Under the pieces are notes generated by a model. It made no database searches. It saw only the letters and a list, made by a program, of their open reading frames with translations, and was not told where the DNA came from. A stretch of 64,000 nt of DNA, from contig JBEKBH010000016.1 in assembly GCA_050015495.1 (NCBI GenBank), positions 1 to 64,000 on the forward strand, written 5' to 3'. The first letter of the stretch is position 1, and each line of letters starts with the position of its first letter. A program made the translations under genes and the position numbers. Shown here piece by piece: positions 16,452 through 25,668 of this stretch. Origin of the DNA: Palsa-1439 sp050015495 (GTDB lineage: Bacteria; Verrucomicrobiota; Verrucomicrobiia; Palsa-1439).

Positions 16452-16552
16452 CCAGTCAGGCGACCCGACGGCACATGGAACATCAAGCTTACCGTTGCTG
16501 TCTTCCGACCCTGGCGGGGTTCGCAGGCAACCATTGCATCGGACCCGGCTTT
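16452..16552 (-). ncRNA. ffs: Signal recognition particle RNA (4.5S type)
   Basis: The minus strand contains the SRP domain hallmark CCAGGGUCGGAAGACAGCAA: a GGAA tetraloop (16503-16506) closed by GUC/GAC, with the conserved CAGG on the 5' side and AGCA on the 3' side. Flanking sequences pair further (GCAAUGG with CCAUGUGC), extending the hairpin to about 100 nt, the length of the small bacterial form. It is the only gene I see between dnaX and tRNA-Thr, and its position just upstream of dnaX is common in bacteria. The ends are approximate. Confidence 0.85.
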
Positions 16553-16869
16553 CAACGCCGCCCCGCGGGTTGCTCACCCGCATCGCCGCCTCGGCGAGGA
16601 ATTCGACCCAGCTATAGCGGGTTGCTGGACAACCCCGAATTGCTTCGGGGTGAAGGAACCGCTACCTCCCCGTCTAGCACGACCAAAACTGTGGGCTTTA
16701 TATACAACAACAACGGCACTACTCAAGCTCTAACCGTGGTGTGTAGTGTCTGAATCTGGAGGGCCACGCTCTGTCGTGGCCGCTTCTCGACCGTCGCAGG
16801 AGCGACGGACGCGACGGAGCGCGTCCCTCCATAACGCGTCTTGCAGGACGCGTGGCCATGCCGATTTGC

Positions 16870-16897
16870 TTGCACGCGGGCGCAAACGTGGCATAAT
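16870..16897 (+). promoter_or_regulatory. Promoter of tRNA-Thr
   Basis: TTGCAC at 16870-16875 and CATAAT at 16892-16897 are 16 bases apart and end 16 bases before the tRNA. The same block is conserved in the inverted copy at 20050-20119. Confidence 0.55.
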
Positions 16898-16913
16898 GAC
16901 GGACGCCAATTTC

Positions 16914-16989
<76 letters not shown>

Positions 16990-17142
16990 GTTTTTGACGC
17001 GCGTGCGTCATTGATTACGGCCAGAAAGCCGAACGGCTGAGCCTCCGGGGTTCAGCCGCTTTTGCTTTGTTGGGTATGGCAAGACGATCCACGCACCGAG
17101 TCGCGGCGGGTCGCTGGGCGGTCCTGGTTTATGCCGGGGACG

Positions 17143-17451
17143 CTATCGCGGTCGGTGTTGCGCGCGCGCCTTCATGCTGCGCAGCAACCGAACCGTTGCT
17201 TCATCCTGGGTCGACACCCCATCTTCAATCTTGAGAACATGAAACCCGGTTACGCCGCCCCTTTCCAACAGGACATATGTCCACCGGTCGAATAACAACC
17301 CATCCGCAACCGTTCCCAGCAGATTCTCCGAGGCGTCGGCGAACCATTCCACTTCGTTGCCGATGACTCGTTCGAGCAAGAGATTCCCGGCCAGCAACCC
17401 GTCAAACCGTGATCGAGGTATGCTGTCAATGCGAATGGCCAGCGGTGTCAT
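17143..17451 (-). CDS. Duplicated hypothetical protein, copy 1
   Basis: The ATG at 17451 after AAAGG gives about 102 residues. The core IDSIPRSRFDGLLAGN, then GNEVEWFADASENLLGTVAD and LLFDRWTYVLLERGG, is nearly the same as in the protein at 20916-21251. Conservation at protein level in both copies argues that this is a real gene. I do not recognise the family; it is small, acidic and without signal or membrane segments. Confidence 0.65.
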   Translation of the reverse strand: MTPLAIRIDSIPRSRFDGLLAGNLLLERVIGNEVEWFADASENLLGTVADGLLFDRWTYVLLERGGVTGFHVLKIEDGVSTQDEATVRLLRSMKARAQHRPR

Positions 17452-17601
17452 AGTGCCTTTCACCACTCAACACGCTACGAGCATTCATGGAGAAAGTGAA
17501 ATTACTGGACTCCCTATTTTTGGGTAGGAAATCACCCTAGAGGATTCACCATGGAAGACCTGGTGTGCCCGGGGGCGTGGGGGAAAGGAGTCGAGGGCGA
17601 T

Positions 17602-19755
17602 CTAGACCGGGACGGCTTCCTTTTCGAGAACTTCGTTCACCGTATCGACGACCTGGGCGATGTTGAACGGCTTGCTCAGCCAACGGTTTCCCGTTTCCTC
17701 GAAGAACGCCTGTGTGTCCGGGCTGACGGTATCGCCGGTCACGAACACAATGCGGTGGGCCAAGGCCGGGTTGCGCTTCTTCACGGTCTCGAAGAACTTG
17801 CGGCCATCCATGCCGGGCATGCGCATATCGGAGAGGATCAAGTCGTAGGATCGGGCCGTGACGCGCTCCAAGGCTTGCTGGCCGTTGCTGGCGGTGACCA
17901 CCTCGTAGCCGTTTCGCGTCATGACCATTTTCAGCAGAGCCAGGACGTTCGGTTCATCGTCGACGATCAGAACGGTCCGCCTGGAGGACTCCGCCGCCGG
18001 CGGTTCGATTTCGGGCGGGAGCCGATCCGCCGGCGGGGCGACAGCACATTCGATCACGGGCAGTTCCACGGTGAATTTGGCGCCGCCGGCCGGCTGATTC
18101 TCGACCTGAATCCTGCCGCGATGTTCCTGAACGATGGTATTGGAAATCGTGAGACCCAGACCCGTTCCCTTGCCGAGCGGTTTCGTGGTGAAGAACGGAT
18201 CGAAGATTTGGCCGATGATCTCCGGCGGAATGCCGGAGCCGTTGTCCGCCACGATCATCCGGATGTAATTGCCGGCCTCTTCCGTGCGAATGGTCAAGAC
18301 GCGGGGATCGGGCCGTCCGCTGAGCGCGTGAATCGCGTTGCCGACCAGGTTGACGAGGATCTGTTCGATCTGGTTGGGATCGGCCATCGTCGCGGGCAAG
18401 TCGCCGGCGAGCCGCTGTTCCAGCTGAATCCCGGCCGCCTGAAGATTCGCCTCTTGCGTCTCGAGCACGCTGGCGACGAGACGATTGATGTCCACCGCCT
18501 TCTTTTGGGGTTCGGACGGGCGGGCGAACGATAGCAGGTCGCGAACGATGCGCGACGCGCGCTCGCTCTCGTGATGGATCCGGTGGATGTCATCGACGGT
18601 TTCCTTGTCCAACCCGCGCTTTTCGGCGAGGAGCTGCGCGTAACCGATGACGACCGCCAGCGGATTGTTCAACTCATGGGCCACGCCGGCGATCAATTGC
18701 CCCAGCGCCGAGAGTTTTTCCGCGCGGCGCAACTGCTCGCCCACTTTCTTGCGTTCGCTGACATCCACCAGGCTGACCTGCAGGGCCGGGCGCTGACGCC
18801 ACTGCACCAGCGTGGCGTCGCCTTCGCAGTTCACCGTCGTGCCATCGCCCCTGACAATGGGGACTTCGTTGAACGGACGGAACACGGCGTTGAACAACTT
18901 GATGCCGTCCATCCGCACCGCGGTCGTGGCGACGGTTTGGAGCGAGGGGCACAGTTCGACAAACGGTTGTCCGACGACGTCCAGCACCGAGCGTTTGGTC
19001 AGGCGCAGCGCGGAGGTGTTGGCTTCCATGACGCGATACTGGGTCAGGTCGATCACGAAGATGGCGTCGGAGGCCGAATCGAACAGGATCCGGTAGCACT
19101 CCTCGGCAATCGTCACCTCCCGCTCGACGATCATGCCGATCACGATCATGATGGTCAGCACCGCCGTCAGGAAGTACCCGAGAGTGGTCAGGAGTTGTGA
19201 GTCTTCCGCGTAGGGAAAGGCGATGAGGTGGGCGCCCCACAGCAGAAACCCGATGCCCAGAATCGTCGCGCCGTGGTACGTCTTCCGCCGGAACAGGTAG
19301 GCGACCCCGGTGTAGATTCCGGCCGCGGCCAGCAGCGCGAAGACCGGCATCGTGATCCAAAACCGGTCGCGCACCTCGAACGCCGCGACCGCGCTCCAGA
19401 TGACGAGCATTCCTGTCGCGAAGTGGAGTTCCCGCAAGGTGCGCGGACGACCGGCGAGATAAAAGCTGCCATAGAACATATACAGGGCGCTCACCCCGAT
19501 GCAGCAGCGGCGCATCATGACCAGAACGGGAAACTCCGGTGACTCCTGCAGGCCGATTGCCGCCGCCAGATACCCGGCGTAGGCGGTCCACGAGACAATC
19601 CACAGGCTGAAACACGGTCGTTTGGTGCGGTGGTTGAGGTAGGCAAACAGCGCCAAGACCATGCCGATGCTCATGAGGGCGAGGATCAGCACCGCATTCG
19701 TCCATTCGACGGGAATTGTGAACCCGGCGCCAGCGGTGATCACATGAGTCTTCAA
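17602..19755 (-). CDS. Hybrid sensor histidine kinase (7TM-like input, PAS, kinase, receiver)
   Basis: The 717-residue protein starts at a TTG seven bases after GGGAG. Residues 15-215 hold seven hydrophobic helices. A PAS domain follows (about 220-335; FDSASDAIFVIDLTQYRVME), then the H-box GVAHELNNPLAVV with His360 and the ATPase boxes (N: LVNLVGNAIHAL; G: VADNGSGIPPE and GKGTGLGL). A linker leads to a receiver domain (595-715) with the acidic pair DDE and phospho-acceptor Asp643 in LSDMRMPGMDG. No separate regulator gene adjoins it, so the output is elsewhere. Confidence 0.93.
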   Translation of the reverse strand: MKTHVITAGAGFTIPVEWTNAVLILALMSIGMVLALFAYLNHRTKRPCFSLWIVSWTAYAGYLAAAIGLQESPEFPVLVMMRRCCIGVSALYMFYGSFYLAGRPRTLRELHFATGMLVIWSAVAAFEVRDRFWITMPVFALLAAAGIYTGVAYLFRRKTYHGATILGIGFLLWGAHLIAFPYAEDSQLLTTLGYFLTAVLTIMIVIGMIVEREVTIAEECYRILFDSASDAIFVIDLTQYRVMEANTSALRLTKRSVLDVVGQPFVELCPSLQTVATTAVRMDGIKLFNAVFRPFNEVPIVRGDGTTVNCEGDATLVQWRQRPALQVSLVDVSERKKVGEQLRRAEKLSALGQLIAGVAHELNNPLAVVIGYAQLLAEKRGLDKETVDDIHRIHHESERASRIVRDLLSFARPSEPQKKAVDINRLVASVLETQEANLQAAGIQLEQRLAGDLPATMADPNQIEQILVNLVGNAIHALSGRPDPRVLTIRTEEAGNYIRMIVADNGSGIPPEIIGQIFDPFFTTKPLGKGTGLGLTISNTIVQEHRGRIQVENQPAGGAKFTVELPVIECAVAPPADRLPPEIEPPAAESSRRTVLIVDDEPNVLALLKMVMTRNGYEVVTASNGQQALERVTARSYDLILSDMRMPGMDGRKFFETVKKRNPALAHRIVFVTGDTVSPDTQAFFEETGNRWLSKPFNIAQVVDTVNEVLEKEAVPV

Positions 19756-20049
19756 ATCGATTCTCCCAAATCAGCCCACTGGCAACGATAGACACCACGC
19801 ATCGCGGTGATCATAAGCTGTTCCAAAAAGGAGCAGAATTTGTGCCCCGCAACGATGCAGGGGAGAAACGGGCATTACCCTGTCGGTGAACAAGTTGCTT
19901 AGGCTTAGAATGGTCTGGAATGGTTCTGAGCGAATTCGCGCAGCAACAAAGAGTGAGTGCAATGTATCAGGCTCGGGGTGCGCCATCCACCTGCCGGATG
20001 AAGGGTCAGAACTTTGTGGGAAAGCGGTTGGTGCTGACGTTTAGCACAA

Positions 20050-20119
20050 CTGAGCTACATCGGCGAAATCCGTGTCCGGCATTATGCCACGTTTACGCCT
20101 GCGCGCAAGCAAATCGGCA
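20050..20119 (-). pseudogene. Inverted fragment of tRNA-Thr with its promoter
   Basis: Bases 20050-20064 are the reverse complement of the first 15 bases of tRNA-Thr (16914-16928). The following 55 bases match the region upstream of that gene with few differences, including the CATAAT -10 box. The copy lies in the opposite orientation and the rest of the tRNA is missing, so it cannot make a tRNA. Confidence 0.75.
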
Positions 20120-20212
20120 GGGGCACGCATCCGCCAAGAGGTGCTGAGGAACTATGCACGGTGGGTGGACGAAGCTGCCGGCGTCGAAGTCTGGCTGCCT
20201 GAAAACCAGTTG

Positions 20213-20250
20213 GGGAACCTCTGCTGAGGGGGTGGGCTGGCGAGGCCCGC
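20213..20250. repeat. Dispersed repeat, copy 1
   Basis: GGGGAACCTCTGCTGAGGG followed by a GGCGAGGCCCGC block is repeated at about 25441-25480 with small changes. Confidence 0.45.
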
Positions 20251-20337
20251 GTCAAGCGACGTGGGGGTGGGATCGTTGAACGGCGAAGCGGAACGGAAAC
20301 CGCGATCCCACGTTGGCTGGAGCGATTTTAGGCCACC

Positions 20338-20736
20338 TCACGGTTTCGTCTTTTTTGGCTGGAACACGATGACGTCACTGGCGGGAGAATATAACTCGAA
20401 GCCATCCACCTGCCGACAAACACACTCGGCAGCCTTGGCCAACGTGACGTTCTCGAGGTTGAGCGTAATCTTCGTTCTCGCCGCCACGTTGGCTTTACTT
20501 TTGTCGCGGAAATCCATAATAAACTGAAATCCCTTGTGCTCCGGGTCATACTGCTTGCTGGCGTCATGCAATTGCCTGGTTGCTTCTGGGAAACTCACCG
20601 CGTCCAACTTGAACTCTGGCAGCTTGATTGTCTTGGCTATTTCGAGCGCCGTGGCGGTGCTGAGCGTGTTCGTGTCCGCAGCAAATGCTGCCGATGCCAG
20701 AGAACAAGCAGCTATTAGATGAATGATCCCTCTCAT
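20338..20736 (-). CDS. Small secreted protein with an STN/secretin-like fold
   Basis: The ATG at 20736 gives 132 residues with a signal peptide (IIHLIAACSLASAAFAADT). The mature part reads KLDAVSFPEATRQLHD and then KITLNLENVTLAKAAECVC RQ, a beta-alpha-beta pattern like the short N-terminal domains of secretins and STN proteins that are frequent in Verrucomicrobiota. A longer frame to 20826 adds an unlikely N-terminus before the signal peptide. Function unknown; there is no operon partner. Confidence 0.65.
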   Translation of the reverse strand: MRGIIHLIAACSLASAAFAADTNTLSTATALEIAKTIKLPEFKLDAVSFPEATRQLHDASKQYDPEHKGFQFIMDFRDKSKANVAARTKITLNLENVTLAKAAECVCRQVDGFELYSPASDVIVFQPKKTKP

Positions 20737-20915
20737 GGTGTGGAATCTGATGGTTGTCGTTCTCAGTGAATAGATAACCTCTGAAAAAAGGCCCTCACGG
20801 GCGCATGCTAGGCGTCGCAATAGCAACGCGCAACAACAAATCGATGTTCAGGAGACTGGCCGTGCCGTCGAGCACAGTTGGTCGGCGTGGGCGAAATGCG
20901 GCGGGCGGTCCTGGT

Positions 20916-21251
20916 TTAAGCCGGGAACGCCATCGCGGTGGGCGTAGCGCATGACTTCATGATGCGCAGCAACCGAACCGTTGCTTCATCGCGGGTCAAC
21001 AGCCCGAATTCAATCCTGAGAACACGAAACCCGGTTATGCCGCCCTTTGCCAACAGGACATATGTCCACCGGTCGAATAACAACCCATCCGCAACCGTTC
21101 CCAGCAAATTCTCCGAGGTGTCGGCGAACCATTCCACTTCGTTGCCGATGACTGGTTCGAGAAACCGGTTCCCGGCAAGTAACCGGTCAAACCGTGACCG
21201 AGGTATGCTGTCGACGTGAATGGCTTCTGCTGTCAATTCAGCTTTCATCAT
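20916..21251 (-). CDS. Duplicated hypothetical protein, copy 2
   Basis: The 111-residue product is the paralogue of the protein at 17143-17451: VDSIPRSRFDRLLAGN, GNEVEWFADTSENLLGTVAD and DRWTYVLLAKGGITGF. Similarity continues into the downstream DNA (GGGCGGTCCTGGTTT in both), so a DNA segment of about 350 bases was duplicated, with a hybrid kinase gene now between the copies. Function unknown. Confidence 0.65.
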   Translation of the reverse strand: MMKAELTAEAIHVDSIPRSRFDRLLAGNRFLEPVIGNEVEWFADTSENLLGTVADGLLFDRWTYVLLAKGGITGFRVLRIEFGLLTRDEATVRLLRIMKSCATPTAMAFPA

Positions 21252-21398
21252 CGTGGAAGATATGCTGGACGATGAAGGGATGATATGGGGTGTTCACCCC
21301 AGTAGGGCCAGTGGCGATGCACATCGTTGCTCGACCCGCAAGTGCTTGGTATGACGCGGTCGAGGTCCGTGGAGGGCGATGCTCTGGGTCGAGTGAAG

Positions 21399-22874
21399 TC
21401 AGGGTGTGATGAGAAACCGATAGAACCCTTGCGACTGCGAAGCTCCACCGAAGTTGGTCAAGGTCAGAACACTGCCGATACTGTTGGTGACCGATACGCC
21501 GGGGAGATTCGACCAGAGACCGGATGTCAGGTCAGTCGTAAACTGCAATTGATACGTCTCGCCGGCGATGGACGGGATGTTGAAAACGACGTTCGTAACC
21601 GACAATTGGAATCCGGTAATTTGATTAATCGGATAGGGCGGAGGGCTGAGAGGAACAGAAAGCCTGAACACGGTGCCGCTGCCGCCAATACCTCCGTACG
21701 AGGTCGTTCCGTAGAAATTGCCATCGCTGCCCTGCACGAGCCCGGCTCCTGGAACGGCCCCATCGCCGGGGGGGCCGGCAAAGGAGCAGAGATTCGTGTA
21801 GCTGCCGCCGAGACTGATCTGAAACACGATGCCCAGGTTGTTCGTCCCGCCGTTGAAGGTCGTTCCGTAGAAATTGCCATCGCTGCCCTGCACGAGCCCG
21901 GCTCCTGGATAGGCCCCATCGCCGGGGGGGCCGGCAAAGGAGCAGAGATTCGTGTAGCTGCCGCCGGGATTGATCCGAAATACCGTGCCGAAGTTGTTCG
22001 CCCCACCGCTGACAGTCGTTCCGTAGAAATTGCCGTCGCTGCCCTGCACGAGCCCGGCTCTTGGATAGGCCCCATCGCCGGGCGAGCCGGCAAACGAGTA
22101 AAGAGTCGTGTAGCTGCCGCTGGGGCTGATCCGAAACACCGTACCGCACCCGGCGTAGCAATTGGTGCCCGTCCCGCCATGCTCGGTTGTTCCGTAGAAA
22201 TTGCCGTCACTGCCCTGCGCGAGCCCGGCATATGGGTTGGCCCCATCGGTGGGGGAGCCGGCAAAGGAGTAGAGATTCGTGTAACTGCCGCCGGGACTGA
22301 TCCGAAACACAATGCCCAGGTTGTTCGTTCCGCCGTCGAAGGTCGTCCCGTAGAAATTGCCGTCACTGCCCTGCACGAGCCCGGCTCCTGGATAGGCCCC
22401 ATCGGTGGGGGAGCCGACAAAGGAATAAAGAGTCGTGTAGCTGCCGCCGGGACTGATCCGAAACACAATGCCCAGGTTGTTCGTTCCGCCGACGAAGGTC
22501 GTCCCGTAGAAATTGCCGTCACTGCCCTGCATGAGCCCGGCTCCTGGATAGGCCCCATCGGTGGGGGAGCCGACAAAGGAATAAAGATTCGTGTAGCTGC
22601 CGCCGGGATTGATCCGAAACACCGTGCCGCATCCGTAAAGGCAATTGGTGCTCCCAGCATACTCGGTCGTTCCGTAAAAATTGCCGTCGCTGCCTTGTAC
22701 GAGGCCGGCATATGGATTGGCCCCATCGGTGGGGGGGCCGATAAAGGAGTAGAGATTCGTCTCCGTCTGTGCGTCGGCTTGGAACGTTTGACCAGCTAGG
22801 ACCGATAGGATAACTGCGATGATAAGGCGGAATGTTTTCGCCGTCGCCAGCCGGACTCGAATCCCTTTATTCAT
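21399..22874 (-). CDS. Secreted Gloeo/Verruco (TIGR03803-type) repeat protein
   Basis: From the ATG at 22874 the product has 491 residues. A signal peptide (RLIIAVILSVLAGQTFQADA) is followed by seven tandem units of the form LYSFxGSPTDGAYPGAGLVQ plus GSDGNFYGTTxxGG, with RISPGGSYT between units. This is the repeat named after Gloeobacter and Verrucomicrobia and probably forms an extracellular propeller-like structure. The C-terminus (GETYQLQFTTDLTSGLWSNL ... GASQSQGFYRFLITP) is a module shared with other secreted proteins in this window. The N-terminal extension up to 23060 is not supported. Confidence 0.88.
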   Translation of the reverse strand: MNKGIRVRLATAKTFRLIIAVILSVLAGQTFQADAQTETNLYSFIGPPTDGANPYAGLVQGSDGNFYGTTEYAGSTNCLYGCGTVFRINPGGSYTNLYSFVGSPTDGAYPGAGLMQGSDGNFYGTTFVGGTNNLGIVFRISPGGSYTTLYSFVGSPTDGAYPGAGLVQGSDGNFYGTTFDGGTNNLGIVFRISPGGSYTNLYSFAGSPTDGANPYAGLAQGSDGNFYGTTEHGGTGTNCYAGCGTVFRISPSGSYTTLYSFAGSPGDGAYPRAGLVQGSDGNFYGTTVSGGANNFGTVFRINPGGSYTNLCSFAGPPGDGAYPGAGLVQGSDGNFYGTTFNGGTNNLGIVFQISLGGSYTNLCSFAGPPGDGAVPGAGLVQGSDGNFYGTTSYGGIGGSGTVFRLSVPLSPPPYPINQITGFQLSVTNVVFNIPSIAGETYQLQFTTDLTSGLWSNLPGVSVTNSIGSVLTLTNFGGASQSQGFYRFLITP

Positions 22875-23353
22875 GCCCACGCATCTCTCCAAGACGTTGC
22901 GTACCTCACCCTTTGGCAGGATCGAGACTAACATTCTGGCCGTGGCAAGTCGAGGCTTTTCAGCCGCCGATCCCGCCAGTTCCCCGCCGCCAAAACGGCC
23001 ACCAAACCCAGTTTCTATTTCCGCGACTGGGCTTACCTTGCGATGAAGAATCCGGGACATCCTCCCAGAAAGAGCAATCAGCTTGCCAGCCGGTCCCCTG
23101 CCAGTTCCCCGGCGCCAAAAACGCGACTATTGCAACCTCGATTCGTAACAAGACGGTGGCAACGTGCCTCGCACAACTTCCCGCCTCGCGCTCGCAGGGT
23201 CGGTCGAGGGGAATGTGCAACTTGGTAACCGGGGGCGTTTTGAAGGCCCAGCGGGAGCCGCAACTTTTACAGGTTTCCCTTGGGGACACTGAAATCCGAG
23301 TCATGTCGCCGGATCTCGCCGCATGCGCACCGACTGCGCGTAACACCGCTGGA
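22875..23353. other. Gene-free stretch
   Basis: No frame here resembles a known protein. The only structure is a short direct repeat, GCCAGTTCCCC followed by GCCAAAA, near 22974 and again near 23100. It presumably holds the promoter of the Gloeo/Verruco repeat gene. Confidence 0.4.
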
Positions 23354-25342
23354 TTATGGTTTGCCTGGACTCGTCACGCCCGTGGACTGACAGTAAGCAC
23401 GTCCGCCACGATACAACTCCAGCCGGGTCCCGATTTCTTTGACCAACTCAGTTTGCCCGGCGGAGCGGGCAAGATCGATCGCTTTCTGGGCCGTGGCGAC
23501 GGCGGCATCGAATCGGCCGGCGGCGGCATAGGCGACAGCCAGTGTGTCAAGATAACCCGGGGCACGATTCGCGGAAAGGCCGCACGCTCGTTGCGCCAAC
23601 CCCACGGCGCGGCCGGGGTCGCCGCCTTCCGAGGGCCCCCGCGTTGCCAACAGCCACGCGAAATCGTTCAACACCTCGGGACTATCCGGCCTGAACCGCA
23701 ACGCCTGTTGGTAATGCGCTGTGGCTTCCGACACTTTCCCCACTTGAGCCAGGGCATTGCCCAGGTTGTTATGGGCCTCGACATAGTCCGGCGCGATCTT
23801 CAGCGCCAGCTCGTACTGCTCAATGGCTTCGGGGATGCTGCCAGCGCGGCGAAGAGCATTGCCCAGATTGTAGTGAGCAACGGCCGAACCGGGCCGGAGT
23901 TGCACCGCGCGCTCGAAGTGCGCGACAGCCTCTTGGACGTTGCCGACGCGCAACAGGGCCCACGCAAGATTGTTGTGCGCTTCCGCATTGTTGGGCCCGA
24001 GACGCACCGCTTCCTCATAGTGAGCCATGGCTTCCTGGCCTTTGCCGGCTTTGGCGAGCGCCAACCCGAGGTTGTTGTGCGCCACCCAGGAATCTGGATT
24101 CTTCGCCAGGGTCTCGCGCCACAGCGCTTCACTGTCCGCATAGGTGAGGCTCCGGCTCCAGGTTGCCGCTCCCAGTAGCGTCAACACAACCACGCCCACA
24201 GCCATGGTCACCGGCTGGGTCTGGGAACCTTTTGGGGCGCATATCCTCTGCCCGCCAGCGACCACGACGGCAATCACGCCGATGATCGAGAAATACTGCA
24301 AATGATCAAACAACAACGGCTGGCCCTGATGTGCATTAAAAAAACCTCGATCGAAAAATCCAAACGCGGGGAAGAGCATCACCACAAAATACCCGACCCC
24401 AAACAGGAGCGGGCGTCCCCAGGTTCCGCGTTTCCACCAAAAGGCCAGGAAACAAGCCACCAGCAGCGCCCCGGGCACGTAAGAAACCCAACGTGAAGCG
24501 TCCATCTGCCATTTCGGATAGGCAGCCATCAGATGAACGGGCAGGACCGCCTTGGAGAGATAAAACCAGGGTATCCGGCCCACGACGGCCATTCGGTAAG
24601 CGAGACTCACCGTCCGTATCTCGTATCCTTGCAGCACACGGTTGTTATGAAACCAGATGGTCACCAATCCCAGGACGAGGGAAGCGAAGAAAAACGGCGC
24701 GCTGTACAGCACATCTTTCCACCGCACCCGGCCCTTCGTCCACCAAACGCAGCCGAGGAGCACGACGGGCAGCATGACCACTGCCGTTTTGCTCAGCAAG
24801 GCCAGCAGGAATGCCGCCAGTGATAAGCCGTGCCAGCACCGGCCCCGCTCGGGGCGGGGTTCGCGGTCCTCTTCGTAAAACCGCAAGTACAAGAGGATGC
24901 TGACCGTGTAAAAGAACATCGACAATGTGTTCTTCTGCTCGCTGATCCACGCTACGCTGGCCACATTCACCGGGTGAAGCGCAAACACACACCCGGCCAG
25001 CCAGGCTCCCGGGACCTTCAGCCGCGCCAAGATCATCCACACCAGAACGGCGTTGGCCGCGTGCAGCAACACGTTCACCACGTGGTACCCTGTGGAGTCG
25101 TTACCCCACAGTCGCCACTCCAGCCACCACAGGCTTCCGGTCAGCGGATGGTAATCTTCCTGAGCTTCCGTGGTAAACCAGATCCGATAAAGCCCATCAC
25201 TGGCCCTGATCATCCGGTTGTCCGTGATGAGCAGGTCGTCATCCCAAATGAATCCCCCGCGCATCGCGGGCACGTACGCCCCCAGTGTCAGCAGGATGAT
25301 CAGGGCCGGGCCGGCCACCAGCGATTTCCATGTGGTTTTCAT
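23354..25342 (-). CDS. TMTC-like polytopic membrane protein with C-terminal TPRs
   Basis: The 662-residue protein has about eleven hydrophobic helices in residues 8-410. The GT-C-type acidic motif GGFIWDDDLLI sits in the first loop (Asp34-36), and LHPVNVASVAWISEQKNTLS is typical of the TMTC/O-mannosyltransferase-like family. Residues about 425-660 are at least five TPRs (NNLGLALAKAGKGQEAMAHY and relatives). The enzymes transfer sugars from lipid carriers across the membrane; the donor and acceptor here are unknown. A second protein of the same design is encoded at 43155-45284. Confidence 0.85.
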   Translation of the reverse strand: MKTTWKSLVAGPALIILLTLGAYVPAMRGGFIWDDDLLITDNRMIRASDGLYRIWFTTEAQEDYHPLTGSLWWLEWRLWGNDSTGYHVVNVLLHAANAVLVWMILARLKVPGAWLAGCVFALHPVNVASVAWISEQKNTLSMFFYTVSILLYLRFYEEDREPRPERGRCWHGLSLAAFLLALLSKTAVVMLPVVLLGCVWWTKGRVRWKDVLYSAPFFFASLVLGLVTIWFHNNRVLQGYEIRTVSLAYRMAVVGRIPWFYLSKAVLPVHLMAAYPKWQMDASRWVSYVPGALLVACFLAFWWKRGTWGRPLLFGVGYFVVMLFPAFGFFDRGFFNAHQGQPLLFDHLQYFSIIGVIAVVVAGGQRICAPKGSQTQPVTMAVGVVVLTLLGAATWSRSLTYADSEALWRETLAKNPDSWVAHNNLGLALAKAGKGQEAMAHYEEAVRLGPNNAEAHNNLAWALLRVGNVQEAVAHFERAVQLRPGSAVAHYNLGNALRRAGSIPEAIEQYELALKIAPDYVEAHNNLGNALAQVGKVSEATAHYQQALRFRPDSPEVLNDFAWLLATRGPSEGGDPGRAVGLAQRACGLSANRAPGYLDTLAVAYAAAGRFDAAVATAQKAIDLARSAGQTELVKEIGTRLELYRGGRAYCQSTGVTSPGKP

Positions 25343-25440
25343 CGGTCGGGCGATCCTTGCGCCAGGTTGGCGGTCAATCGTCGCACGTGGAACAGGTCAA
25401 TGTATGCGTCGATTGCCTGCGGAAGGGAAGAAGCAAATGG

Positions 25441-25480
25441 GGAACCTCTACTGAGGGCACGGGCGGTCGAGGCCCGCAGT
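25441..25480. repeat. Dispersed repeat, copy 2
   Basis: GGGGAACCTCTACTGAGGG, then GGTCGAGGCCCGC, matches the copy at about 20213-20250 over roughly 40 bases. Confidence 0.45.
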
Positions 25481-25608
25481 ACGAAGGTTTTTTTGTCTGG
25501 GTGCCAAGCGCCTGCATTCCCGATGGAATTTGCCGCAAAGGAAGTTGCCAGAAAAGCCAGGAACGCGAGGGACACACATTCGTCTCCTCCCCAGCCTTTC
25601 GTTCCCAA

Positions 25609-25646
25609 GCAAAAGGCCGATGGCCACGCGAATGGCCACCGGCCTT
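25609..25646 (-). terminator. Intrinsic terminator of the sorting-tail protein gene
   Basis: On the minus strand a 14-bp stem with one mismatch (AAGGCCGGTGGCCA with TGGCCATCGGCCTT) encloses a six-base loop. It is followed by TTTTGCTT, directly downstream of the stop at 25669. Confidence 0.65.
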
Positions 25647-25668
25647 GCCGTAAAACACAGCGTCGATG

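Larger units (their letters stand above)
19756..20337. other. Gene-free stretch with repeat fragments
   Basis: I see no convincing gene here. The stretch holds an inverted copy of the 5' end and promoter of tRNA-Thr (20050-20119) and a GGGGAACCTCTGCTGAGGG repeat (from about 20213) that recurs near 25441. It probably collects debris from past rearrangement. Confidence 0.5.
25343..25668. other. Gene-free stretch with a repeat and a terminator
   Basis: The stretch contains copy 2 of the GGGGAACCTCTxCTGAGGG repeat (about 25441-25480) and the terminator of the next gene (25609-25646). I see no gene. Confidence 0.5.

Noticed and set aside
21327..22799. 490-residue plus-strand frame opposite the Gloeo/Verruco gene
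   Set aside because: Its internal repeats only mirror the repeats of the minus-strand gene, which has a signal peptide and a recognised family.
22960..23346. 128-residue minus-strand frame upstream of the Gloeo/Verruco gene
   Set aside because: No plausible start or domain; composition like other chance frames, and it overlaps the expected promoter region.
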